Part shown: positions 9,474 through 17,117 of the stretch, piece after piece
Position numbering within the stretch: position 1 is the stretch's first letter
How the letters are laid out: each line of letters starts with the position of its first letter
Assembly: GCA_024277615.1 (NCBI GenBank)
Contig: JAJRUW010000051.1
Coordinates: forward strand, 1-33,337
Source of the DNA: Fidelibacterota bacterium
GTDB taxonomy: Bacteria; Fidelibacterota; Marinisomatia; SCGC-AAA003-L08; JACNLC01
Length of the DNA: 33,337 nucleotides
Direction of reading: 5' to 3'
The notes under the pieces: model-generated
What the model saw: the letters and a program-made list of their open reading frames with translations, nothing else
What the model was told of the DNA's origin: nothing
Databases searched by the model: none
Program-made: the position numbers and the translations under genes

Positions 9474-10742
9474 TTAAAATGAGTACTTCAATCCCAGGCG
9501 AAAATTGGAGAAATCCTCCAGTTGATTGAAAACATAATCATCACCCAGAGCTTTATCACCCTGAAATTTATTAACAGACATTTCCAGATTGATGCTTTCG
9601 ACGGGAGAATAGTCCAGCTCAAAACCCGCCATATAACCTTTTTCATTCAGGTTGGCCAGCAGCATGGGTTTCAGTTCAAGGCGATTGTCCCAGAGTGTGG
9701 AGCTTAGGGATACCAGCAGCGCCTTGTCCAGAAAACCTGCAAAGGGGCTCCCCATCCCGGCTGCAAAGTATTGTTCGAATGCAGGTAGATTCGACCTTAC
9801 CGAAAAGGTATGGTTTCCAATCAGCTGAGCTGTCACATTGAAATTCTTAAAACCGCTGTACTCCAGCTGGCTAACATACTGCAGATATTCAGCTGACAGA
9901 CCCACGAAAGTAGCACCGCCATAATTAGTTAAAACTGCGCGTCCACCCGGGCGTGTGAGAAAATATGCCGTCTCATTTCGAAAGGTGAAATCGCCCACGA
10001 AATTGACCATGTCGAAGCCGTAAACGTCGGTTTTGCGATACACAAAACTGACGGGGACCGGTTGCGGATAATTCGTATCGATTTGATATACTGTAGGGGA
10101 AAAAAGCCGGTCATGACCGTGAAAATACGAAATGGCCAGATCGCTGTTGCCCAGGCTGGTCTGTGCCCGGATGCCGTACTCAGCCGGATTATTCACTTTT
10201 TCGATCTGCGAAGCGCTGGGTTGCATTGGAGGCTGAATCGGAAAATCCTCTTCGTAAACCAGGCGGTCAGGCTCATGAAAAGGGATAAATACACCTTCCA
10301 GTTGCCAGTTGCCGAGATACCATTTCACAGAGGCTGAAAGTGAACCGATCTTGCGCTCCGTGCCGTTGTCAAATAAATAATAGTAATCATAAGCTGACAG
10401 ATTATCCGTAGGATTGTTGGCATCTGCCATACCCCAGGCAAAGATCTGTTTGCCCAGCGATACTTCACCGAATGATGGATACCAAACCAGATAGGCCTCT
10501 CTCAGCTCTGCCCTGGAGAAGTTAGTGCGCCAGCGGTATTCCAGCGCTGAAAGGGTCACAAATTCAAACTCACGCCAGGTATATGACGCCGAAAAAGTGG
10601 CCATACGAAAAGGCAGGGAAATTTCCTTTGCATTCGTCAGTCGATACAAGCCTGCCGGATTAAGCGTACCGCCGAATTGAATCTGCCCGCTAAGGGGCAG
10701 GACCGTAAACGCCAAAATCAACCACCATTTCCTGTTAAGCAT
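9474..10742 (-). CDS. Outer-membrane beta-barrel protein, DUF1302-like porin
   Basis: Predicted outer-membrane barrel: signal peptide (M-L-N-R-K-W-W then a hydrophobic stretch ending near L-S-G-Q), alternating hydrophobic strands, and a C-terminal K-Y-S-F that ends in Phe as required for BAM-dependent assembly. The block G-K-Q-I-F-A-W-G followed by P-T-D-N-L-S-A-Y-D resembles the N-terminal region of DUF1302 proteins, which are commonly encoded beside MMPL exporters and LolA-like proteins. Both occur in this same operon. At 422 aa the length is plausible for a porin. It lies 106 nt downstream of the cupin gene and is last in the run, followed by a decayed copy of its own 3' end. An outer-membrane exit or substrate channel for the exporter is an inference from context. 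Confidence 0.75.
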   Translation of the reverse strand: MLNRKWWLILAFTVLPLSGQIQFGGTLNPAGLYRLTNAKEISLPFRMATFSASYTWREFEFVTLSALEYRWRTNFSRAELREAYLVWYPSFGEVSLGKQIFAWGMADANNPTDNLSAYDYYYLFDNGTERKIGSLSASVKWYLGNWQLEGVFIPFHEPDRLVYEEDFPIQPPMQPSASQIEKVNNPAEYGIRAQTSLGNSDLAISYFHGHDRLFSPTVYQIDTNYPQPVPVSFVYRKTDVYGFDMVNFVGDFTFRNETAYFLTRPGGRAVLTNYGGATFVGLSAEYLQYVSQLEYSGFKNFNVTAQLIGNHTFSVRSNLPAFEQYFAAGMGSPFAGFLDKALLVSLSSTLWDNRLELKPMLLANLNEKGYMAGFELDYSPVESINLEMSVNKFQGDKALGDDYVFNQLEDFSNFRLGLKYSF

Positions 10743-10848
10743 CGCTTTTACCTCCCGGAATAAAATTTAGCAGTATTAACACCGGGGCAGTCCTTTGTCC
10801 GCTGTTACGGATTTCCCATAGTCAGGGAAAAAGTCCTGTCCCTGAAGT

Positions 10849-11160
10849 TTAATTTTTGATCATAACCAGCAGCATTTTAAATTTTTCTTCAGCCCTTACT
10901 GCATGCGGTATATTGGCCGGTAAGCGGATCATATCGCCTGCGGCCGGGTTGTGATCTTCAGCTGAGATAGTGACCACAGCATGCCCTTCAATGACCTGGA
11001 TCAGGGCTTCAAAGAGTGCCGTGTGCTCACTGAGAGCCTGCCCTTTGTCGAAGGCAAAGAGGGTGACGGTTCCGCCGTCCTTTTTGAGCAGGGTCTGACT
11101 TACAATGGCATCTTTTTGGTAATCGACAGCAGTGAGGAGATTTGTGATAGGTTCAGTCAT
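10849..11160 (-). CDS. Small cupin-domain protein
   Basis: A single-domain cupin of 103 aa. The barrel motifs are visible: G-Q-A-L-S-E-H-T (first metal-binding motif region), E-G-H-A-V-V-T-I, and P-A-N-I-P-H-A-V (second motif, with its His), ending in F-K-M-L-L-V-M-I. This arrangement is a widespread uncharacterised small cupin family, and the ligand is unknown. It follows the ZIP transporter gene by 8 nt, so it is certainly in the same transcript. A metal-dependent sensing or storage role linked to the transporter is only a guess. Confidence 0.85.
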   Translation of the reverse strand: MTEPITNLLTAVDYQKDAIVSQTLLKKDGGTVTLFAFDKGQALSEHTALFEALIQVIEGHAVVTISAEDHNPAAGDMIRLPANIPHAVRAEEKFKMLLVMIKN

Positions 11161-11168
11161 ATTTTCCT

Positions 11169-11915
11169 TTAATTAAGCGTGAATCCGGTTAAAATTAAAA
11201 TTGTTCCGATACCTGCCAGGAGCAAAGCAATCTGGAGCAGACTGTCTTTCAGCCTGGTGTGATGGTTCAGGCCCGGGATGAGATCACCAATGGCAATGTA
11301 GATAAAACTGGCCGCAGAGATACACATGACATAAGGAATTGCCGCCCTTACACTCTGCATAAACAGATAGGCCAATACGGCACCGACCAACGCCGTCATC
11401 CCTGATACCATGTTCAGACCGAAGGCCTTCAACCGGGAATAGCCCGCATCCAGCAGGATGGCAAAATCACCTACTTCCTGCGGAATTTCATGAGTGATCA
11501 CGGATATCGAAGTCATGACCCCCAGGGGGACTGAAGTGATAAATGCGGCGGCGATGATCACGCCATCCACAAAGTTGTGGAATGCGTCACCGATGAGAAT
11601 CAGCGGACCGGCTGTTTTGTGAACTTCACAGTCGGAATTGTGACAGTGCCGCCAGATTATGAGTTTCTCCAGTACAAAAAACCCGACCAGCCCGGTGAGC
11701 AGTGTTACCGAGACACGATAAACCGTGATTGATTCAGCAGCCTTTGGTATGAGCCCCAGCAATGCGGCCCCCAGGAGAGTACCGGTAGCGTAACTGATAA
11801 TTGCGGGTACAAAAACAATCCTGATCTTTTCCGGAAACAGCAGAAACAGGGCGGCGGCCAGGATCGAGACCACGCTGCCAAGCAGGCTGAAGATTATAAT
11901 GAGCGTAAGAAGCAT
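11169..11915 (-). CDS. ZIP-family metal transporter
   Basis: Inner-membrane divalent-metal importer of the ZIP family (zinc, iron or manganese). The protein is 248 aa with about eight hydrophobic segments. The metal-site motifs H-N-F-V-D-G (123-128, TM4) and H-E-I-P-Q-E-V-G-D (152-160, TM5) are both complete. A short loop, H-C-H-N-S-D-C-E-V-H (100-109), is rich in His and Cys and is the likely metal-capturing loop. It is sandwiched between a LolA-like gene (16 nt away) and the cupin gene (8 nt away) in the TetR-controlled run. Confidence 0.92.
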   Translation of the reverse strand: MLLTLIIIFSLLGSVVSILAAALFLLFPEKIRIVFVPAIISYATGTLLGAALLGLIPKAAESITVYRVSVTLLTGLVGFFVLEKLIIWRHCHNSDCEVHKTAGPLILIGDAFHNFVDGVIIAAAFITSVPLGVMTSISVITHEIPQEVGDFAILLDAGYSRLKAFGLNMVSGMTALVGAVLAYLFMQSVRAAIPYVMCISAASFIYIAIGDLIPGLNHHTRLKDSLLQIALLLAGIGTILILTGFTLN

Positions 11916-11931
11916 ACTTTAAGGTACTGTT

Positions 11932-12690
11932 TTATCTGCGGGGCAGTCGTTTAAGATTTTTCTCCTGAAACAGAGCATCTTTTACACCTGTATCCAGTTT
12001 GATATGCTCAAATGTGAGCAGCGTATTGTGTTCTTTTTTAACATTTTCAACATAAATTCGCACAGGGACATCATAACCTTCCTGTTCCGTATAGTCAATA
12101 CGGCGGATTTTCAGTAATTCCCCGGATTTGTCATAACTTTCAGCCCGTATGACCAGAAATTTATTCTTCGTAACCCACTCAATGTGACGGGTATATTCCG
12201 TATCAGTCTCCGGTTTAGGGATTACGGTGAGGACATAGCAGGCTTGGCCGTCGAGCAGTGTGTCACCGCTGAGTTCATAGGTATATTCGTCCAGGTCTCT
12301 GGAAGTGAGGTCTTCAAAACTCAGATCGGAGCCCATGAAAGCATCACCCTTTTTCGAGGCTGAAATTCTGCGGATTTTCTTGAAGGCCGGCAACCAGAGG
12401 TGCATTTCATCATCCCTGTCATCATGTTCAATTTTTAAAAAGGCCACACCTTTATCGTCTGCAGGTGCAAAGAACCAAATGATCTGCTTTGCCGAATTGT
12501 CTTTCGAGACCGACCGGATCTCATTGGTGCGGGTTTTGCCGCGTTTGTTGGTCAACGTCATTTTCAGATCGGCCGTCATATCCAGGGGTGCTTTTCGCTC
12601 GTCAACCGCTTTGGCGATCTCAAAACCCGTTATCCCGAACAATGATGTGCAGTACAGCAACAGAATTATGATTTTTATCGATAATTTCAT
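11932..12690 (-). CDS. LolA-like outer-membrane lipoprotein-sorting family protein
   Basis: Periplasmic protein of the LolA_like family annotated as outer membrane lipoprotein-sorting protein. It is distinct from true LolA and is usually encoded next to MMPL exporters. It has a signal peptide (about 1-20), a central W-L-P-A-F-K-K-I-R-R-I block, and the family hallmark F-M-G-S-D-L-S-F-E-D-L near residue 117. The remainder is beta-rich, as expected for the half-barrel fold that holds lipids. The 252-aa length fits. AGGAGG lies 5 nt before the ATG. By analogy with such operons it may carry a lipid from the MMPL exporter to the outer membrane. Confidence 0.85.
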   Translation of the reverse strand: MKLSIKIIILLLYCTSLFGITGFEIAKAVDERKAPLDMTADLKMTLTNKRGKTRTNEIRSVSKDNSAKQIIWFFAPADDKGVAFLKIEHDDRDDEMHLWLPAFKKIRRISASKKGDAFMGSDLSFEDLTSRDLDEYTYELSGDTLLDGQACYVLTVIPKPETDTEYTRHIEWVTKNKFLVIRAESYDKSGELLKIRRIDYTEQEGYDVPVRIYVENVKKEHNTLLTFEHIKLDTGVKDALFQEKNLKRLPRR

Positions 12691-12706
12691 TTTTCCTCCT
12701 TCAATT

Positions 12707-13837
12707 TCAGTTCAGAATTAAGGCCACCAGGGCGACAATATCCAGTACATCCAACACACCGTCGGCTACAATGTCCGCAGCCAAAAATACGGTATCATCA
12801 GGAATGATGTTTTCGATAATGTAATTAATAATGACAACCACATCCAGCACATCCAAAAAACCATCGAAATTTACATCGCCTGTGAGAGATTGGTACAAAT
12901 CCATTCCGTCGAAAAGCGTATCGAGAGGTCGGGTCGAAATGTAGGGGATGAAGCCATGTTGTACAGCCTCAGTCGAATACTGTTGTATCAAATCGGTGTC
13001 GGTCAGGTATTCAACGGAATAGACAGGGATTCCATTTGAAAGATAGCCGCTATCCAGCAGGTCAAGTCTTTCGATATCGGGATTGTAGGGATTATCTTCA
13101 TCCAGATCCCCATAGAAAAAAACATCCTCAACTCCAATGGCATCTATAACCGTAAGATATGCCTGGGCCATCTGATCCGTCACGATAGTTTCCGATATGA
13201 TATACTCTCCATTTTGAGGGATGAGATAAAATTGTCCTGTTCCTGTTTGGTCAATATGCTCCCGGATGTTCTCAACGAATTGAATCATATAAACCGGGGC
13301 GGAAGGCTCTGAACCGTTTTCATCCGACCAATACCAATAAGCATCTATCAGATCCATGTATATTCCGTCAAAACCCTGTGCGTAAATTGTATCAATATAG
13401 CTGAATATGATATTCTGCCATTCGGGATACCAGTATTTTACTTTGTAATTACCGGGCCAGTCAGGATTTTCACTCCCCAGCCATTCGGGTGGATTGTCCA
13501 ACCACTGTGCCTGCCAGTAAAAACGGTAGTCTTCAGCCTCACCGATGGAGATATAGGCAATGGGTATTTTCCCACTGTTTTTAATTGAGGCAATCTCTTC
13601 GGGCATGAATTTCAGTTCATCTGAGCCGTCGGCGGAATAATCCATCACAATCAAATTAAAGCTTGGGTTTTCGGTAATCGCCTGAATGTCGATATTCTGT
13701 AACTGATATGCCCAGGTATCAGCTCCTGCAAGACCCGTCTGGGTAAATCCTGCCCCGAAAAATAAGGCTGTCAGCAATAATGTGCATAATCCCGGGGTTT
13801 GGATCAATCTGCAATTAAATTTGCGGGTCTTTGGCAA
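12707..13837 (-). CDS. Secreted GH114-like glycosidase (TM1410 fold) with dockerin-like C-terminus
   Basis: Secreted TIM-barrel protein of the GH114/TM1410 type, whose characterised members are endo-alpha-1,4-polygalactosaminidases. A signal peptide (about 1-38) is followed by W-A-Y-Q-L-Q, V-M-D-Y-S-A-D-G, Y-I-S-I-G-E-A-E-D-Y-R (95-105), N-P-D-W-P-G-N-Y and G-F-D-G-I-Y-M-D-L-I-D-A-Y (155-167), the conserved barrel motifs with their acidic residues. The last 60 residues hold two dockerin-like repeats (G-D-V-N-F-D-G-F-L-D-V-L-D and A-D-I-V-A-D-G-V-L-D-V-L-D). The first is a good calcium loop and the second is less complete. The start is TTG 13837, with AGGA 7 nt upstream. This site overlaps the stop codon of the MMPL gene, and no ATG is available before the signal peptide. 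The substrate is not proven. Confidence 0.82.
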   Translation of the reverse strand: MPKTRKFNCRLIQTPGLCTLLLTALFFGAGFTQTGLAGADTWAYQLQNIDIQAITENPSFNLIVMDYSADGSDELKFMPEEIASIKNSGKIPIAYISIGEAEDYRFYWQAQWLDNPPEWLGSENPDWPGNYKVKYWYPEWQNIIFSYIDTIYAQGFDGIYMDLIDAYWYWSDENGSEPSAPVYMIQFVENIREHIDQTGTGQFYLIPQNGEYIISETIVTDQMAQAYLTVIDAIGVEDVFFYGDLDEDNPYNPDIERLDLLDSGYLSNGIPVYSVEYLTDTDLIQQYSTEAVQHGFIPYISTRPLDTLFDGMDLYQSLTGDVNFDGFLDVLDVVVIINYIIENIIPDDTVFLAADIVADGVLDVLDIVALVALILN

Positions 13838-13846
13838 GTGTGATTC

Positions 13847-16138
13847 CTATTGCAATGCTTTCAGTTTAAATAATTTGGGTTTTATCAGCTCCGTCAGCGA
13901 AGCCAGCAGAGTAAGCGTCCCCAGTGAAGTGGAGATCATGGCGAAGATCATGAGACCGCCGATGTATTGGATAGGTATGAAGAGTGAAAACAGAAGCGCA
14001 CCAAAACCCATATTCGAAGCGGCATCCAATATGATGGGATAGCCTACATCATTGATCGCCTCCTGGCTGATCTCAGCCTGTGAGATCCCGCTCCCGATGA
14101 GGGCACGGAACTGGGAAACATAATGGATGGCAAAGTCAACCCCCACACCGATTATAATGGAAGACAGCAGCGCCGTAATATGACTTATGTAAATGCCGGA
14201 AAGTCCCATAAGTCCAAAATTCAGGATCACGGCTGCCGTAAGAGGAATAACCGATAAAATTCCCCAGATGGCTCTGCGGAAGGCGATCCAGAGAATCAGA
14301 AAGATGATCACAATGGATGCGATGATACTGATGAAAGAGGATTTTATGATGAGATGGACCATATCCTTCAGGATTACGACCATCCCCGTTATTGTGACAT
14401 TCAGATGGTCATCGGTGTTTTCTTGTAAGTACATGCGGATGGATTTGACGAATTTGATAATCCTGGTAGTTGAAATATTTTTCATCAGAGCGGTGATGAC
14501 GCCCGTTTGGTAATCATAGTCAACCAGTGAGCTGAAATCGTCAGGATCTCCCGACATGGCATACAGTGTAAAGAGATTATTGACTTTATTCCGGCTGTCC
14601 GGTATGGTCTCATACTCAGGGTCGTCATCCATTACCGTGCGGTGCATCTGTTTAATGATATCCACGATGGATATGGTTGTCGAAACGGCCGGATACTGCT
14701 CAAGAAAATTCTGGATACCGTCCATTTCCCTGAGTACTGCAGGGTCTTTCAGATCTCCTTCAACCCGCATTTCCAGATCCATGGTTCCCGTGAGTTCCCG
14801 GTCCATGAACTCAATGCTGTCCCGCATCTCGGTACCGGGCTTGAAAAAGGTCACTATGTTAGCCTCGACTTTTAGAGAACGTAATCCCCACAAACCCGTC
14901 AGTACGATGAGCACACCGCAGGTCAACACGATTTTAGGGTATTTGATCACGAGGCTCCCGAAATGATCTACTGTTTTTTCAAGAATACTGGTGCGTGAGA
15001 CAGCTTTGGAGTTGATATTCCAGTTTTTCAATGTAATCAGGGCAGGCAGCAGGGTTATTGAGAGGAGCCAGGCCCAGATAATACCTACGGAGATACAGAT
15101 TCCAAATCCCATCATCTGGTCAATGGGGGAACTAAGCAGTGTCAAAAATGCCGCCACGGTTGTCGCACTGGTGAGAAAAACCGGCATGCGCAGCGTGTGC
15201 ATGGTTTTCTTTATTGCCTTTCTCTTATCACCTGATATGCGCAATTCTTTAAAGAACTTGGTGAGAATATGCACTCCGTCCGAATTGGCGATGGTGAGTA
15301 AAATAATCGGCATGGAAGTATTCAACATTGAAAAATGAAATCCCTCCGACCCGGTGAGCAGGGTCAGCCAGCCAATAGAGCCCATCATGGCCACCAGCGA
15401 TAACAGGATGACCGAAAAGACCATACCCACCGCAGGGAAACTTCTTAAATTCACGAGCAGGATCAAGGCCATGATCAGAATCCCCACACGCATGAGATTC
15501 ATGACATCCTCCCTGATGAGAACGGGAATCGTCCCCGTCAGATAGGCGTGGCCGCCGATGTGAATTTCATACGGACCCCGGTAGGCCTCAACCACCTTTA
15601 CTACAACATTCCGGAAAGTATTGTTATCGATACCGGCCATGGGAATGATCACAATATTGGCATAGTTTTCATCTTTTGAAACCAACCTGACTTTCATGTC
15701 AGGATGCCGGTCGAGATAAGTTTTGATGCCTGCAATCTCATCCGGCTGCAGGTTCGGGCCGGGTTGAAGCTCCGAAATATTAATGAATCCATCGTCCGAA
15801 TCCATGCGGTCAACGGTTGAAATACTGATCACATTGTCAACTTCGGGAATGGCCTGGAGTGCACTGCTGAAGGCATAAACTGTGGCCAGCAGGCTGTCAT
15901 TGTAGATGGATTTGCCCTCATCTCCAATCGCGATGAAAATCATCTCGTGACTGCCAAATTCATCCAAAATGGCATCCCAGGAACGCCGGGATTCCATATC
16001 TTCCGGAACCATTTTCATAACATCATCATCTACAATGATCCACTTGACACCGAATCCGATGAACAGAGTAAACAGAATTAAAAGTATCAGGGTTCTTTTG
16101 GGATGATTGACCGCTTGTTCTGAAAGCCAGTTTTTCAC
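13847..16138 (-). CDS. MMPL/RND-family exporter (HpnN-like)
   Basis: Large inner-membrane transporter with the two-fold RND layout: TM1 at about 15-36, a periplasmic domain, five membrane helices at about 208-365, then a repeat of the pattern with TM7 near 400-420 and a final bundle at about 600-760. The conserved helix S-I-I-I-G-V-G-V-D-F-A-I-H-Y (second half) and N-S-D-G-V-H-I-L-T-K (first half) carry the acidic residues that take part in proton relay. At 763 aa it fits the hopanoid/lipid exporter branch rather than the larger drug-efflux pumps. The start is GTG at 16138, overlapping the tetR stop by 4 nt (GTGA). With the LolA-like and barrel genes it makes a plausible lipid-export path across the envelope. 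Confidence 0.93.
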   Translation of the reverse strand: MKNWLSEQAVNHPKRTLILLILFTLFIGFGVKWIIVDDDVMKMVPEDMESRRSWDAILDEFGSHEMIFIAIGDEGKSIYNDSLLATVYAFSSALQAIPEVDNVISISTVDRMDSDDGFINISELQPGPNLQPDEIAGIKTYLDRHPDMKVRLVSKDENYANIVIIPMAGIDNNTFRNVVVKVVEAYRGPYEIHIGGHAYLTGTIPVLIREDVMNLMRVGILIMALILLVNLRSFPAVGMVFSVILLSLVAMMGSIGWLTLLTGSEGFHFSMLNTSMPIILLTIANSDGVHILTKFFKELRISGDKRKAIKKTMHTLRMPVFLTSATTVAAFLTLLSSPIDQMMGFGICISVGIIWAWLLSITLLPALITLKNWNINSKAVSRTSILEKTVDHFGSLVIKYPKIVLTCGVLIVLTGLWGLRSLKVEANIVTFFKPGTEMRDSIEFMDRELTGTMDLEMRVEGDLKDPAVLREMDGIQNFLEQYPAVSTTISIVDIIKQMHRTVMDDDPEYETIPDSRNKVNNLFTLYAMSGDPDDFSSLVDYDYQTGVITALMKNISTTRIIKFVKSIRMYLQENTDDHLNVTITGMVVILKDMVHLIIKSSFISIIASIVIIFLILWIAFRRAIWGILSVIPLTAAVILNFGLMGLSGIYISHITALLSSIIIGVGVDFAIHYVSQFRALIGSGISQAEISQEAINDVGYPIILDAASNMGFGALLFSLFIPIQYIGGLMIFAMISTSLGTLTLLASLTELIKPKLFKLKALQ

Positions 16139-16749
16139 ACGAGTACTCCAAATTTGGTAAACTGTCGTATTTGATCCCGGATATATTCATCATCGGGGGC
16201 TGCAATATGCACATGCTCCGCTATCATTTCCCGGATGGGACGCATCAAAAAGGAGAAAAGGGTAATTGCAATGATATTGGTGATCTTGAAATAGGTGCTG
16301 AAGGAATTTTCTTCAGTGTTGAAAGCTGCCGACAGCAACGGTTTGAGGGTATCGATTTTGCCGGCAATAAAAGTCTTGAAGAAGGGCGCTCCGGCAGCAA
16401 GTTCCCGTGCCATCAGAGCCGGCAGGATAGTGGAATTCCTGGCGAAGGCTTCGTAATAAGTTTCGATAATCGAATCGATTTTATTATCTAACTCATCTTC
16501 TTCCGTCAGGATTTTTAACAGACTATCAATTACCGGTGCAATATTTTTTTCCAGGATCGAAGTGTACAGATTAGCCTTGCTGCCGAAATAATAGAAGATC
16601 AGGTTTTTGTTGGTGGCTGACCGCGCTGCAATTTCACGGGTAGTCGTTGCTGCAAATCCTTTTATGGCAAAGATCTTTTCCGCCACACAGAGAATATGAT
16701 CTTTCATCTCGATATCGGTTGTTTTGTTCGATTTACGAGGTCTGCCCAT
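16135..16749 (-). CDS. TetR-family transcriptional regulator
   Basis: Repressor-type regulator of 204 aa. The N-terminal helix-turn-helix is clear: A-E-K-I-F-A-I-K-G-F-A-A-T-T-T-R-E-I-A then N-L-I-F-Y-Y-F-G-S-K, the TetR signature that ends in the Y-x-F/H-F-x-S-K recognition helix. The C-terminal ligand domain resembles the large TetR_C subgroup often found with MMPL or RND exporters, and the ligand cannot be read from sequence. It is the first gene of the minus-strand run and its stop overlaps the exporter start. Two palindromes directly upstream of its ATG suggest autoregulation of the whole operon. Confidence 0.95.
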   Translation of the reverse strand: MGRPRKSNKTTDIEMKDHILCVAEKIFAIKGFAATTTREIAARSATNKNLIFYYFGSKANLYTSILEKNIAPVIDSLLKILTEEDELDNKIDSIIETYYEAFARNSTILPALMARELAAGAPFFKTFIAGKIDTLKPLLSAAFNTEENSFSTYFKITNIIAITLFSFLMRPIREMIAEHVHIAAPDDEYIRDQIRQFTKFGVLV

Positions 16750-16761
16750 GCAGTTAATTTA

Positions 16762-16777
16762 TTGACCGTTTGGTTAA
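16762..16777. promoter_or_regulatory. Proposed TetR operator, proximal copy
   Basis: TTGACCGTTTGGTTAA, an imperfect palindrome with arms TTGACC/GGTTAA, starting 13 bp upstream of the tetR ATG. On the minus strand a TTGATG (16784-16779) and TAAATT (16761-16756) pair with 17-bp spacing straddles it. If used, it would start transcription almost at the ATG. Confidence 0.7.
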
Positions 16778-16792
16778 GCATCAAAATAATTA

Positions 16793-16808
16793 TTGACCGG
16801 TCGGTTAA
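16793..16808. promoter_or_regulatory. Proposed TetR operator, distal copy
   Basis: TTGACCGGTCGGTTAA, matching the proximal copy at 14 of 16 positions, with its start exactly 31 bp further out. The arms TTGACCG/CGGTTAA are complementary at 6 of 7 positions. A 31-bp step is about three helical turns and puts both sites on one face of the DNA. Confidence 0.7.
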
Positions 16809-16986
16809 ATATTTTGAGGCTTGAGACTCCCATGAGCTATCCCAATTCCGGTTTGCGGCCTGCTGCGGGCGAATGCTGAATGGTTTCTTTCCCGTGCAGA
16901 TTTTGGCCCTTATTTACTGCGATGCACCGTCATGTTTTGACTTCCGGCTATTCTTTAAAAAATTGCTTCCGTGCAAAAATATTCCC

Positions 16987-17015
16987 TTGAGAGTTGGGTA
17001 AAATATTCATAATTT
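16987..17015 (+). promoter_or_regulatory. Weak sigma-70-like promoter candidate for the receptor genes
   Basis: TTGAGA (16987-16992), a 17-bp spacer, then TAATTT (17010-17015), about 100 bp upstream of the first receptor ATG. The -10 element is poor. The remainder of 16809-17117 shows no gene. GGAGG at 17108-17112 is the ribosome-binding site of the receptor. Confidence 0.25.
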
Positions 17016-17117
17016 CCCTTCCAGTTTTAGGAGTATAACTATCAGCAATCCTAATAAAATTTAAACAGAAGTCTTTTAACTTTAAACTATCTCTAACACA
17101 ATAAAACGGAGGATTAC

